A stretch of DNA of 64,000 bases. Source: Kordiimonas gwangyangensis DSM 19435 = JCM 12864 (GTDB lineage Bacteria > Pseudomonadota > Alphaproteobacteria > Sphingomonadales > Kordiimonadaceae). The translations under genes were made by a program, and so were the position numbers. The notes under the pieces were generated by a model, which did no database searches, had not been told where the DNA came from, and worked only from the letters and a program-made list of their open reading frames with translations. Numbering within the stretch: the stretch's first letter is position 1; the number at the start of each line of letters is the position of its first letter. The stretch lies in the NCBI RefSeq assembly GCF_000375545.1, contig NZ_AQXF01000001.1, positions 124,001 through 188,000 of the forward strand, given 5' to 3'. Shown in pieces: positions 26,323 to 35,848 of this stretch.

Positions 26323-28398
26323 TTATTTGTATTTATCAAACCATGCGAGGATGTTTTCAACCTTCGCGATCAGGCGGGACGGTTTGCCGGCAATGCCGTG
26401 CGGGCTTTCCGGCACGCGTACCATGATGGTGTCCACTTTCCGGAGCTTGAGCGCCTGATAGAACTGCTCAGTCTCCGAGATCGGAGTGCGGCGGTCAGCT
26501 TCACCGATGATCAGCATGGTTGGCGTGGTCACATTACCCACAAGCGAAAGCGGCGAGCGTTTCCAGTAGTGTTCCACATTGTCCCACGGCATGCCGGGAA
26601 ACTGGAACGGGATCTGGCCCAGGTAGCTGTCTGCGGTCAGCACTTTCGAAATCCAGTTGATCACCGGCTTCGCCACCGCTGCCGCGCGGAAACGGTCCGT
26701 CAGGCCAATGGCATAGGCGCTGGCGATGCCACCCGCGCTGCCGCCGGTGATGTAAAGCTGGTCACCGTCCGCAATGCCTTTTTCAATCAGCGCATCGATG
26801 CCCGACATATGGTCAGCGAAGTCATATTCGCTTGAATATTTGTTCTGCAGCAGGAGCGCAAAACGCTCACCATAGGACGTGCTGCCCCGGTGGTTGTCGT
26901 AGAACACCACATAACCTTCAGCGGCAAAACGCTGCATCTCGGCCGAGAAGTGCGGGCCATAGCTCAGGTGCGGGCCGCCGTGAATTTCAAGGATGGTCGG
27001 GTATTTCTTGCCTTCCTCATAGCCCGGCGGGGTCAGGTACCAGCCCTGAATTTCCTCACCGTCGATGGAGGATTTGTAAATAACCTCATGCACCTTGCCG
27101 AGGTCCTTGTGGCCAAGCGCATCCTCATTGAGTGCGGTCAACTGGCGCGGCATGGCCTTGCCGCCGCGGGCGACATAAAGGTCGGCCGGGCGCTGGTCGC
27201 TGCCCTTGGTGAAGGCCACGGTGCCACCAGCGGCGTCATAGTCCCCGCTTGAATAGGGGCGACCAAGCGACGTGCCGCCAAGGCCCATGGCCACAGTGCG
27301 GTGCCCGCCTGAAAGCGTCACGTAGCCAACCTGGTCCACACCGCGTACGGTCATCTGGTAGTAAAGGCCCTTGCCCTTGTCGTCCCACTTCGGGGAACCA
27401 ACCGAGTTATCGATATCCGCTGAGAGGTTCTTGTCGTCCGTGCCATCAAGCTTCATCACATGCAGGTAATCGTTCCGGTACGCGAGCTTCTGGTCATCCA
27501 TCTTGAGGTAAGCGATCAGCTTGCCGTCAGGCGACACAGCCGGGCTGAACTCAGCGCCCGGTGCGCTCGTGATTTGGCGCATGGAACCATCGAGCGAGAA
27601 GGCATAAAGGTCGCTTTCCCGGCCTTCATATTCCCAGTTGTCGCTGCGGTTGGCAGATACGATGATTTCCTTACCGTCCGGCGTGAACGAGAGCGGGCCA
27701 CGGTGGTTATAATTCCCGTCCGATATCTGGCGTGCGGTACCGCCAAGCGCTGGCACCACAAAAATATGGGTATAGGCAGGCTCAAGAATGCCGCGACCAT
27801 CAGCCTGATAGCGGGCTTTCGTCACATATTTCACCGAAGGTGACCATTTGGCACCCTTGGGTGCGGACGGCATTTTCACCTTCAGCGGTTTGTCCTTCTC
27901 AGGCACGCTCATGGTAAACGCAATGGTCTCCCCGTCCGGCGACCAGGTGATGCCCGAGGGGCTTGATTGCAGGTTGGTCACCAGCGCGGTTTGCCCTGTG
28001 TCCATCCAGCGCACAAACAGCTGGGTCTTGCCTTCCTCGTTTGAAAGATACGCGAGGCGTTTGCCGTCCGGCGACCATGAGGGGCTATAATAAGCATGTG
28101 TGCCGGAGAGGAGCGGGCGGTGATCTTCCCCGTCAGATGACACGATCCAGAGGTTCGACCGCGTGCTGTCGGTCATGATATCGTTCGAGCGGCGCACGTA
28201 TACGACCCACTTGCCGTCCGGCGACACGGCCGGGCTTGCGGCATATTCAAGCTCGAACACGTCCAGTGCTTCAAATTTCTTGCTGGCTGCCGCCACTGCG
28301 GGCTTGGCATCTGCCGCCGCGTCCTGCGCGGATACAGGCAGCGCAGCCATCACAGCCAAAAGCGCCACGCTCGCGCATGTTTTACCTAAATATTTCAT
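26323..28398 (-). CDS. Exported S9 family prolyl oligopeptidase / acylaminoacyl peptidase
   Basis: 691 residues with a signal peptide (about 1-24, ending PVSAQD). The N-terminal two-thirds is a beta-propeller with WD40/TolB-like strands (SPSWSPDGKRLAYLSN, GITWSPDGETIAF). The C-terminal peptidase domain has LEIHGGPHLSYG, nucleophile motif ITGGSAGGIASAYA, acid in IIGEADRRTPISE and His in PESPHGI. Such proteases cleave oligopeptides, often from their N-terminal acyl-amino acid. The start follows GGGAG. The TonB receptor lies downstream on the same strand. Confidence 0.9.
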   Translation of the reverse strand: MKYLGKTCASVALLAVMAALPVSAQDAAADAKPAVAAASKKFEALDVFELEYAASPAVSPDGKWVVYVRRSNDIMTDSTRSNLWIVSSDGEDHRPLLSGTHAYYSPSWSPDGKRLAYLSNEEGKTQLFVRWMDTGQTALVTNLQSSPSGITWSPDGETIAFTMSVPEKDKPLKVKMPSAPKGAKWSPSVKYVTKARYQADGRGILEPAYTHIFVVPALGGTARQISDGNYNHRGPLSFTPDGKEIIVSANRSDNWEYEGRESDLYAFSLDGSMRQITSAPGAEFSPAVSPDGKLIAYLKMDDQKLAYRNDYLHVMKLDGTDDKNLSADIDNSVGSPKWDDKGKGLYYQMTVRGVDQVGYVTLSGGHRTVAMGLGGTSLGRPYSSGDYDAAGGTVAFTKGSDQRPADLYVARGGKAMPRQLTALNEDALGHKDLGKVHEVIYKSSIDGEEIQGWYLTPPGYEEGKKYPTILEIHGGPHLSYGPHFSAEMQRFAAEGYVVFYDNHRGSTSYGERFALLLQNKYSSEYDFADHMSGIDALIEKGIADGDQLYITGGSAGGIASAYAIGLTDRFRAAAVAKPVINWISKVLTADSYLGQIPFQFPGMPWDNVEHYWKRSPLSLVGNVTTPTMLIIGEADRRTPISETEQFYQALKLRKVDTIMVRVPESPHGIAGKPSRLIAKVENILAWFDKYK

Positions 28399-28557
28399 TG
28401 TATTAACTCCCTAGCAGTCTGATCGTTCGACTGGCAGGCCCATCGCCCCTTTGGCCTGCACCCTTTGGTAAATGAAGGCGACACTGTGATATGGAACCGC
28501 TATCATGCCAAGGTAAAAACGGTAATGTGAACCATATCTGCGACAGGGAGAATGAAC

Positions 28558-29307
28558 ATGGCTTTCAAGGACCACTTCTCGCGCGACAGTGCCGCCTACC
28601 GCGACAACCGTCCGCGCTATGATGTTGAGCTTGTGGACATCCTCGCCTCCCCCCTCAAGGGGCGCGGGCTTGCCGTGGATGTGGGCTGCGGCAACGGCCA
28701 GCTTTCCACCCTGCTCGCTGAACGCTTCGACCATGTGATTGCAGCCGACGGCAGCGAAAGCCAGATCGCAGCCGCGGACAAACGGCCCAATATCGACTAC
28801 CGCGTTGCCACCGCCGAAACGCTTGAGCTTGAGGACGGCAGCGCCGACCTCATCACCGTCATGCAGGCCGCACACTGGTTCGACCGCGACACGTTCTATA
28901 AGGTCGCGGACCGTGCGCTGAAACCGGGTGGTGCGCTTGCGCTTGTCGGTTACGGCCTGTCCCAAATCACGCCGGAGATTGATGCCGCGGTCTATGATTT
29001 TTATGAAGGTGTCGTGGGCCAATACTGGCCGCCCGAGCGCGTGCATATGGACACCGCCTATGCCGACTTCACCTTCCCTTATGATGAGATGACCCCCGGC
29101 AGCTATACCATGCGCATCAACTGGACCTGCGCGCAGTTCTACGGCTATCTGGACACCTGGTCCGCCGTGGGGCGCGCCACCAAGGCGCTGGGCCACAACC
29201 CGCTGCATGACTTTGCACCAAAACTGAAAGCCGTGTGGGGTGAGACTGAGGTGCGCACCGTTAATTGGCCCATGTTCATGCGCTATGGGCTGAAGCCTGC
29301 CGCATAA
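28558..29307 (+). CDS. Class I SAM-dependent methyltransferase
   Basis: A 249-residue methyltransferase of the trans-aconitate/UbiE-like group, with the AdoMet loop AVDVGCGNGQLS, then VIAADGSESQIAAA, VATAETLELEDGSADLITVMQAAHWFD and the post-motif ALKPGGALALVGYGL. The ATG at 28558 is preferred (GGGAG 7 nt upstream) to one 6 nt earlier. The acceptor is unknown. It is divergent from the S9 peptidase and followed 59 nt later by a solute-binding-like protein. Confidence 0.88.
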   Translation: MAFKDHFSRDSAAYRDNRPRYDVELVDILASPLKGRGLAVDVGCGNGQLSTLLAERFDHVIAADGSESQIAAADKRPNIDYRVATAETLELEDGSADLITVMQAAHWFDRDTFYKVADRALKPGGALALVGYGLSQITPEIDAAVYDFYEGVVGQYWPPERVHMDTAYADFTFPYDEMTPGSYTMRINWTCAQFYGYLDTWSAVGRATKALGHNPLHDFAPKLKAVWGETEVRTVNWPMFMRYGLKPAA

Positions 29308-29366
29308 GGTTTTCCGTTAACCATTTTGCGCTATCCTCACATCACGGATTGAGGAAATACGGGTTT

Positions 29367-30155
29367 ATGAGTATCCACCGCGTGCTGACATTATTGGCGG
29401 GCTTGGCCCTTTTCGCGCATATTGCCGCCCCGGCAAAAAGCGCGGATACACCCGCCCGTTTCCCGGTATTTGCGACCGACTGGGGCTTAACCCTGAAGGG
29501 GGACGGCACCGGTTTTTATAATGACCTCGCACGCTATATCCTTGAGGGTACGTCGGACGCAGGCACCTATACAATCCTGCCCTACCGCCGCGCCAAATCC
29601 GCCTTCCTGCACGCAAAGGAAGCATGCCTCTACCCCAGCAACGTCCAGCTTCTACTGGATGGTGGGGAGATCAGTGATGCTTCCGGGCTAATTGAAACCC
29701 ACGCCTTCCTGCGCGTGAAAGTATTCCTGTTTGCCAAACCCGGCACGCAGCCACCCGCCACACTGAAAGATGTGAACGACAAGGCGGTGGCATACGCCAT
29801 GGGCTCCCGCGTGCCCTATTTCCTGCGTCATGCCACGGCTGATTATATCGCGGTCGCCGATGAAGTCGCGAAGGCACAGATGCTGCTTTCGGGCCGGGTG
29901 GACCTGATGTCCGCCGCGATGCCCGACGCCAAATTTGTGTTCGACAAACTGGGCGCGCCGCTACCGCCGCACAATACCGACTATATGCTGAACGACACCG
30001 CCGTGCGTATCACATGCCATGACAGCGAGGCCACCCGTGCCTATGTCGCGCGGCTGAACGCACGCATTGACGGCCTGATCGCCTCCGGCGCGCTCAAGTC
30101 TTTCATGGAAAGTTATGGCCTCGACGGCGCGGTCTATACGCCGGTGGCTGAATAG
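29367..30155 (+). CDS. Solute-binding-like exported protein, paralogue A of a two-member set
   Basis: 262 residues with a signal peptide (residues 1-25, ending PAKSAD). The mature N-terminus has the block ATDWGLTLKGDGTGFYNDL, then ILPYRRAKSAFLHAKEACLYPS, AVAYAMGSRVPYFL, LLSGRVDLMSAAMPDAKFVFDKLGA and a C-terminal YGLDGAVYTPVAE. The fold is probably a PBPb-like bilobal binding protein (transporter-substrate-binding family 3). The same blocks occur almost unchanged in the protein at 39831-40619, while both differ from the solute-binding protein at 23189. No permease gene is adjacent. GAGGAAA precedes the ATG by about 9 nt. Confidence 0.78.
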   Translation: MSIHRVLTLLAGLALFAHIAAPAKSADTPARFPVFATDWGLTLKGDGTGFYNDLARYILEGTSDAGTYTILPYRRAKSAFLHAKEACLYPSNVQLLLDGGEISDASGLIETHAFLRVKVFLFAKPGTQPPATLKDVNDKAVAYAMGSRVPYFLRHATADYIAVADEVAKAQMLLSGRVDLMSAAMPDAKFVFDKLGAPLPPHNTDYMLNDTAVRITCHDSEATRAYVARLNARIDGLIASGALKSFMESYGLDGAVYTPVAE

Positions 30156-30161
30156 CCAAGC

Positions 30162-32081
30162 TTACCAGCCGCCACCACCGCCGCCGCCACCACCGCCGCC
30201 CGAGAAGCCACCACCGCCCGAGAAGCCGGATGACCCGCTTGAGGATGGCGGACTTGCCGCCGCCGCAATGCTGGAATTAACGGTGCTCGCGATCGCGCCG
30301 CCGATGGCACCATAGGCAAAATGCCGCCCGATGCCATAGCCGTGCCGGTGCCTGCCATGATACCAGCCGGGCTGGTATTCATCCTGCCCCTGCCGTGTGG
30401 CGGCGGCCTTCAGCACATCATCAAACTGGTCACCCCAACGGTTTTCCACCCCAAGCGCGATAGCGTAGGGCAACAACTCCTCGAAATGCTCAGGCGTGCG
30501 TTCGGGCGGGTTATGGAAGTTCATGCGGTCCTTCTCCGCCACGCTCATATAAAGCTTCAGGCCTTCAATCTCGTCATGCACAGACTGGCCAAACGGCGTG
30601 CGCGCGGGCATCAGCACCGCAAACACAATCGCCGCGACCATGCACAGGATGACCGGCAGCACCATGAAGGGCGCAAAATAGGCATCACCCTGCATCATGG
30701 CAGCCGCAAGGATCAGCAGGAGGCCAAGCGCAAACCCCGCTGCGGTCACGATGCCTGCACGCTCTGCCCGTTCGCCTTTCTTTATTGCCGACGTACCCCA
30801 CCAAGCCACAAGCCCGGTAAGGGCGAGGCCCGCAAGCCCCACCAGCAGGTATCCGCTGGACGCCACCATGGCGACAATACCGGCAAAGGCGACCGCGAAG
30901 GTTGAGACAGCAACCCCGCTGTTGCGCTGGAAATAATGTTTCTCACCGCGTTCGACCGCGAAAAAGAAGCGCTTGAGGGCCAGCGCGAATGACTTGTTAT
31001 AGGCACCTCCAATGGTGAAGGCGTCGTCCCGGCCCAAGAGATGATCGGCAATCGCCTGCTCGCCTGCGGAAAGTGCGATATCACCGCGGCCCGTGCGGCG
31101 GAAGGTAACCGTATCTCCCGGGTTTTCCTCGATGATCAGATAGCCTTTTGCGGCCATGGAGACGATGGCGGCAGTGAACACCGTTTCGTCCGTGCCCATC
31201 TTCTGCACAAAACGGCACAGCGCGGGCGACATGGGTTTGCCGTCTGCGCCCTTTGGTGGGCCATATTGCGCCACAACGGGACGACCGACCGGGTCCTTGC
31301 CCACTGCCTGCCAGGCTTTGTAGCCATAGAGGAAGGTGATCAGCACGGTCAGCGCACCAACGGCCATCCAGCCGTTATCCCGCACGAGGCGCGTGGCTTT
31401 CTCAGTCGCGGTCGGGCGGGTGATGATGCCAGCCTGCCATTCCATCAACACCGTCAGGCCCGATTTGGGGCCAAGGCCACGGGTGAGCGTTACCTCAATC
31501 TCATTCGCTGCCCGGCGCACAATATCCGCATTCTGCGCACTGGAACCGTAGCCGCCTGTGTAGGCTTCTACCCGGCCCAGCACCGCGCCTTCGGGCAGGG
31601 TCACTGTTGTGCGGCCAGCGTCAATCGGGAAGGCCCAGCCATTGCCGGTCACGTTGAAATAAAGCTCGTCCGTCGCGTCAAGGAAGGTGATCTGGTGCGT
31701 GGTCTCGTACGTGATGGTGTAGGTATGTTCGCCTCGACTCACGGTACGGTTCGCATCACCAATGCGCACACGTTTGCCGTTCTGGTAATCGGATACCTGA
31801 TAGGGCACCGGCCCGCCATCAAGCCACACGCCCACCACGTTAAAGCCGAACGACACCCAGTTGCCGCGCCGGTCTTTATATTCGGTCGGAAAATCGCGGA
31901 AGATGCCGCGTTTGATCTCGCGCCCCTCCACATTCACGGTGATGTCTTCGGTCACACGCAGGGTGCCGTTTGCCTTCACCTCGATATCACTATCAAAATT
32001 GGTGATGGTCTCGGCGGCTATGGCGCCCGCAGTCATGCACAACATGATTGCGAGTGTGGTCAATGTCGTCAGGAACTTCAT
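30162..32081 (-). CDS. DUF2207 membrane protein with glycine-rich tail
   Basis: About 639 residues. The signal peptide is followed by the DUF2207 extracytoplasmic domain (NFDSDIEVKANGTLRVTEDITVNVEGREIKRGIFRDFP), a helix near residue 245, a cytoplasmic region, and further helices at ~395-490. The C-terminus is SSGSSGFSGGGG..., ending in eleven glycines and Trp. The start at 32081 has GGGGG 6 nt upstream; an ATG 6 nt earlier is also possible. It is co-transcribed with lemA, an arrangement found widely. The molecular role is unknown; DUF2207 proteins are proposed to act in envelope maintenance. Confidence 0.87.
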   Translation of the reverse strand: MKFLTTLTTLAIMLCMTAGAIAAETITNFDSDIEVKANGTLRVTEDITVNVEGREIKRGIFRDFPTEYKDRRGNWVSFGFNVVGVWLDGGPVPYQVSDYQNGKRVRIGDANRTVSRGEHTYTITYETTHQITFLDATDELYFNVTGNGWAFPIDAGRTTVTLPEGAVLGRVEAYTGGYGSSAQNADIVRRAANEIEVTLTRGLGPKSGLTVLMEWQAGIITRPTATEKATRLVRDNGWMAVGALTVLITFLYGYKAWQAVGKDPVGRPVVAQYGPPKGADGKPMSPALCRFVQKMGTDETVFTAAIVSMAAKGYLIIEENPGDTVTFRRTGRGDIALSAGEQAIADHLLGRDDAFTIGGAYNKSFALALKRFFFAVERGEKHYFQRNSGVAVSTFAVAFAGIVAMVASSGYLLVGLAGLALTGLVAWWGTSAIKKGERAERAGIVTAAGFALGLLLILAAAMMQGDAYFAPFMVLPVILCMVAAIVFAVLMPARTPFGQSVHDEIEGLKLYMSVAEKDRMNFHNPPERTPEHFEELLPYAIALGVENRWGDQFDDVLKAAATRQGQDEYQPGWYHGRHRHGYGIGRHFAYGAIGGAIASTVNSSIAAAASPPSSSGSSGFSGGGGFSGGGGGGGGGGGW

Positions 32082-32136
32082 TCCCATCCCCCGGTCGCTC
32101 TAATAGTGGTTGCGGTTGCGGTGATGCGCCCCGGCG

Positions 32137-32703
32137 CTAGAACTGCACCTTGGGTGCGGTCTTGACCGCGGCTTCTTCCGCTTCATCAAGCTCAAAGAAT
32201 TCCGCGCGGTCAAAGCCAAACATATTGGCCACCACGTTAGACGGAAACTCCTGCACGGCCATATTGAGTTCACGCACGTTGCCGTTATAGAAGCGGCGCG
32301 ATTTCTGGATATGATCCTCAAGTGCGGCAAGTTCACGCGACAGGTTGTTGAAGTTGGTGTCGGCCTTCAGCTCGGGGTACGCTTCGCTCACCGCCATTAG
32401 GCGGCCGAGCGCCTGGGTGAACATATTCTCGGACACCGCCTGCTGTTCCGGGCTGCCGGTTGAGGCGACCGCAGCAGCGCGCGCTTCAATCACGCGAGAA
32501 AGGGTCTCTTTCTCATGGCTCGCGTAGCCTTTCACGGTTTCCACAAGGTTGGGCACAAGGTCATAGCGGCGTTTCATCTGCACGCTGATGTCCGACCATG
32601 CCTCGTTCTTGCGCACCCGCAGGCCAACAAGCTTGTTGTAAACGCTGATGGCATAGAGCACGAACAGAATGACAATGCCAAGGATCACGTAAATCGCTGT
32701 CAT
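32137..32703 (-). CDS. lemA: LemA family membrane-anchored protein
   Basis: 188 residues. A single N-terminal helix (AIYVILGIVILFVLYAISVYNKLVGL) anchors an antiparallel helical bundle with the family block RVRKNEAWSDISVQMKRRYDLVPNLVETVKGYASHEKETL. LemA proteins localise to the envelope; their function remains unclear. GGTGGGGG precedes the ATG. It is encoded 55 nt upstream of the DUF2207 gene, the normal partner. Confidence 0.9.
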   Translation of the reverse strand: MTAIYVILGIVILFVLYAISVYNKLVGLRVRKNEAWSDISVQMKRRYDLVPNLVETVKGYASHEKETLSRVIEARAAAVASTGSPEQQAVSENMFTQALGRLMAVSEAYPELKADTNFNNLSRELAALEDHIQKSRRFYNGNVRELNMAVQEFPSNVVANMFGFDRAEFFELDEAEEAAVKTAPKVQF

Positions 32704-32755
32704 AGGATATCCCCCACCTATGGGCCCTTTGGGGCCGTTTGGGCAGCGTGCGCCT

Positions 32756-33382
32756 CTACCTTTCGGAGAGTGCGAGTTTTGCTGCCAGTCCTAAAAATAT
32801 GGTGCCTGCAATGCGGTTCATCAAGACTTGCGCACGCGGCGAGCCCATCAGCACACTGCCGATTTTACCCGCGAGAAGCGCAACGCTTGAGAACACAATA
32901 ATGGTCACAATGAAAAATATAAGCGCGAGGGAGAGCATCTGAAGCGTGGTGTCACCCGCGCTCGCGTCAACAAACTGCGGCAAGAAAGCCAGGAAAAATA
33001 TGGATACTTTCGGGTTCGTAACGTTCATGATGATGCCGCGGCGATAGTATTGCACGAGCCCGCGCACCTGTGCGTCTTTTGCTTCAATCGTATCCGGCTT
33101 GGCGCGGAACGCCCCGATGGCGAGGTAGACAAGATACGCCGCGCCAATGATCTTGAGGATGGTGAAGGCCAGTTCCGACACGGCAATCAGCGCCGCGAGG
33201 CCCAGCACCACCGCCGCAGTGTGCACAATCAGCCCGGTCGCAAGCCCAAAGGTCACCGCCACCCCGGCCTTTGGGCCCCGAATGGCGCTTTGGGTAAGCA
33301 CAAAAATATTGTCCGGCCCCGGCGCAAAGGCGAGTACAACAGACGCAAGGGTGAAGGCAAGCATGGTATCGACAGTTGGCAT
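32756..33382 (-). CDS. LysE-family amino-acid exporter
   Basis: A 208-residue membrane protein with about six helices. The LysE/RhtB signature FAPGPDNIFVLTQSAIRGPKAG is near the N-terminus, and IIMNVTNPKVSIFFLAFLPQFVD is the second conserved block. The ATG at 33382 (AGAAGGG upstream) is chosen over a frame that continues into the preceding gene. Members export amino acids or homoserine-lactone-like compounds. It sits 22 nt downstream of the small unknown gene on the same strand. Confidence 0.88.
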   Translation of the reverse strand: MPTVDTMLAFTLASVVLAFAPGPDNIFVLTQSAIRGPKAGVAVTFGLATGLIVHTAAVVLGLAALIAVSELAFTILKIIGAAYLVYLAIGAFRAKPDTIEAKDAQVRGLVQYYRRGIIMNVTNPKVSIFFLAFLPQFVDASAGDTTLQMLSLALIFFIVTIIVFSSVALLAGKIGSVLMGSPRAQVLMNRIAGTIFLGLAAKLALSER

Positions 33383-33404
33383 GATGTTCCCTTCTCTCTT
33401 GCCA

Positions 33405-33824
33405 CTACCCCAACGGAAAGTGCGCTCGCAAATGACCCGAGACCCGAGATTTCTGGTAGGCTTTCGGAACCGGGATAATGAAGTGCTCAACCTCACCTGT
33501 TTGCACAAACTTTGATCGGAGCAGGCACGCATACTCCAACATATATTGCCGATTTTCAAACCGAATGCTGCGCTCAGTTATCAAACAGCCGACGGCCGCT
33601 TTCAAGAAATCAAAACTCTCTTCATATTCTCGCAGGTTGAAATGATTTGCGCTGGCAAGCATCAGAGCCTGAACATCGGCCCTCCCGTAGCGAGGCATCA
33701 AGGCGAGAAGACGGTTGCTTGTCGCAAAGTCGCGCCTTGCACTTGCATTGACTGCACGACTAAACAAGCGGATGGATTTCCATTTATTTACACATGCTCG
33801 CCAGATGCTTTTTTGATCAGCCAT
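33405..33824 (-). CDS. Hypothetical TPR-like small protein
   Basis: A 139-residue protein of unknown family. The first ~90 residues are helix-rich with a repeat-like pattern (SNRLLALMPRYGRADVQALMLASANHFNLREYEESFDFLKAAV), resembling a TPR or SEL1 unit; the rest has mixed charge. No signal peptide or membrane segment is seen. Its base composition is more AT-rich than that of its neighbours. The ribosome binding site is weak (GAGAGAAATATGAAC). It precedes the LysE gene by 22 nt and follows the flotillin gene's terminus by about 100 nt. Confidence 0.55.
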   Translation of the reverse strand: MADQKSIWRACVNKWKSIRLFSRAVNASARRDFATSNRLLALMPRYGRADVQALMLASANHFNLREYEESFDFLKAAVGCLITERSIRFENRQYMLEYACLLRSKFVQTGEVEHFIIPVPKAYQKSRVSGHLRAHFPLG

Positions 33825-33880
33825 TGTTCATATTTCTCTCGATAGCAGAAATAACTTCAACTTCTGACATTGGGGTCGCG

Positions 33881-33919
33881 AGGCGCGCCTATGAAAATAT
33901 AAGCGCGCCTGATTTTTTT
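33881..33919 (+). terminator. Plus-oriented terminator-like hairpin
   Basis: AGGCGCGC (33881-33888) and GCGCGCCT (33903-33910) form an 8-bp stem, followed on the plus strand by GATTTTTTT. All annotated genes here are on the minus strand, so a plus-strand transcript would be unannotated; the hairpin may instead only separate the flotillin operon from the downstream genes. Confidence 0.4.
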
Positions 33920-33921
33920 GC

Positions 33922-35715
33922 TTATTCCGCAGGAGGAGCCGACTTTGCCGGAGCCTTCTTCGTCATCTTTGAACTTGACTGGACATCACCTACCGCCCCG
34001 TTTGCAACAGCGCCGCTGCTCATGTTTTTGAAGCTTTCGGTGAGGCCATTGAAGTCGCCCGCCTTCAGGCCCACTTCTGCCATCAGGCTGTCGATCAGCG
34101 GTGCCTGCGCGCGGTATTTGAGCGCAGAGGAGACCACTTTGTCAGCGAGGTTACCGTCGCCGCCGCCGACATGAGCACCGTCAGCGCTGGCAGCCGTAAT
34201 GCCGTTCAGGCCTTCAAGCTGGATGATCTTGATGTCATCAATGGCTTCCATCGGCTTCGCGCTTTCGCGGATGATGGCTTCGAGGTTTTCAATGAGCTTC
34301 AGTTTGACAGCCATGTTGATCTGCTCGTTCGAGAGCAGGTTCGCGGCTTCGTTGAGCGCCTTGTTACCGGTCGCTTCAACCGCATAGCGGATCTCCGCGG
34401 CGGCAGCGCGCAGTTTCTCTGCCTCTGCCTCGGCTTCGGCGGCGATGCGGGCCTTGTCGGCCTCACCGCGGGCTTTTTCACGCAGCGCTTCTGCGATATC
34501 GCTCGCGGCTGTTTTCTCTGCCGCAGCCGCAATCTTGATAGCTAAGGCCTCACGCTCGGCTTCCTTCGCGGCTTCGATAAGCTCAATCTGCTTCTGACGG
34601 TCGGCAACCTCGGTCGCGCGGGCCGTTGCCACCTGCTCTTCGGCTTTCACCGCGATGGCGCGGGCAGCATCGGCCTCAGCCGCGGCTTCGGACTGTTGCT
34701 TCGACTTCACGCTGATGGCGATATCGCGTTCCTGTTCGGCAAGCTCAACGGCCTTGCGGCGCTCAATATCCTGCGTTTCAACGGCACGGTTCTTGGCGAT
34801 GTCCTTCTCCTGGACCAGGCGCTCTTTCTCGATCCGCTCTTCTTCAACCGCGCGCTCGGCAATGATTTTCGCCTGCTCCGCGTCCCGCTGGCGGTCTGCC
34901 TGCTGTTTGGCGATCTCGGCCGCTTGCTCCGCCCGGCGGATTTCAACTTCACGCTGCTGTTCAAGCCGCGCGTATTCTTCCTGCTTGTCGATCTCAAGCG
35001 TTTCCTTGGCCGCATGGAGGTTCTTGTTCTTGATCTGAACCGCTGTGTCCTGCTCGATATCGTTGCGGATTTTTTTGCGCTGTTCGATTTCTTCCGTGAG
35101 ACGGGTCAAACCTTCAGCGTCGAACGCGTTGTTCGGGTTGAAAAATTCCATACCAGTCTGGTCAAGCCCGGTAAGCGACACGGTCTCAAGCTCAAGACCG
35201 TTCTTGAGCAGGTCTTCGGACACCGCCTGCTGCACCTTTTGCACAAATTCCACGCGCTTCTCATGCAGTTCCTCCATCGACATTTCTGCCGCGACCGAAC
35301 GCAGGGCATCAACGAACTTACCTTCAACAAGGTCCTTGAGCTTCTCCGGCTGCATGGTGCGGGAGCCGAGGGTTTGCGCAGCGTTCGCGATGGCATCTGC
35401 CGTTGGCTGCACACGCACATAAAATTCTGCCACCACGTCAACCCGCATACGGTCACGGGTGATGAGCGCCTGCTCGTTGGCGCGGTGTACTGGCAAGCGC
35501 AGGGTGTTCATGTTCACCGGGATCACTTCATGAAGCACAGGGAACACAAGCGCGCCCCCGTTCATGATGACTTTCTGGCCGCCAAAGCCCGTGCGCACAA
35601 AGGAAATTTCCTTGCTGGCGCGAGTGTAAAGGCGAGCGAAGATCAGCCCGATGGTGAGGAGGCCGACAACGGCGATGCCGGCATATATTGCAATAATGGT
35701 AAGGTTTTGTGGCAT
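33922..35715 (-). CDS. yqiK: Flotillin-family protein (SPFH domain)
   Basis: 597 residues: a single N-terminal helix (IYAGIAVVGLLTIGLIFARLY), an SPFH/PHB domain (KVIMNGGALVFPVLHEVIPVNMNTLRLPVHR through residue ~200), then a long coiled coil rich in Glu, Ala, Lys and Arg (residues ~215-460), and a C-terminal segment ending APAKSAPPAE. It matches YqiK-type flotillins, which form membrane microdomain scaffolds. The yqiJ-like gene upstream (133 nt gap) is the usual partner. AGGGGG precedes the ATG. Confidence 0.92.
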   Translation of the reverse strand: MPQNLTIIAIYAGIAVVGLLTIGLIFARLYTRASKEISFVRTGFGGQKVIMNGGALVFPVLHEVIPVNMNTLRLPVHRANEQALITRDRMRVDVVAEFYVRVQPTADAIANAAQTLGSRTMQPEKLKDLVEGKFVDALRSVAAEMSMEELHEKRVEFVQKVQQAVSEDLLKNGLELETVSLTGLDQTGMEFFNPNNAFDAEGLTRLTEEIEQRKKIRNDIEQDTAVQIKNKNLHAAKETLEIDKQEEYARLEQQREVEIRRAEQAAEIAKQQADRQRDAEQAKIIAERAVEEERIEKERLVQEKDIAKNRAVETQDIERRKAVELAEQERDIAISVKSKQQSEAAAEADAARAIAVKAEEQVATARATEVADRQKQIELIEAAKEAEREALAIKIAAAAEKTAASDIAEALREKARGEADKARIAAEAEAEAEKLRAAAAEIRYAVEATGNKALNEAANLLSNEQINMAVKLKLIENLEAIIRESAKPMEAIDDIKIIQLEGLNGITAASADGAHVGGGDGNLADKVVSSALKYRAQAPLIDSLMAEVGLKAGDFNGLTESFKNMSSGAVANGAVGDVQSSSKMTKKAPAKSAPPAE

Positions 35716-35848
35716 GTATGCCCCCTTCTGTTATTCCCCAACGAACTGAGGAGGGTTACAATTCTGTCTTTGCTTCAGCAGGCACAGGTGTCCTGTTAGG
35801 CGTGCCTGCCCGTGTCTGACATTGCGCGGCGGCCATTCGGCCATGCCG

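Noticed and set aside
30170-30230. Low-complexity repeat of GCC/CCG triplets as a possible mini-satellite
   Set aside because: It simply encodes the glycine-rich tail of the DUF2207 protein on the minus strand.
34696-35799. 367-codon plus-strand frame
   Set aside because: Antisense to flotillin. The coiled-coil codon pattern of the real gene opens a long opposite frame.
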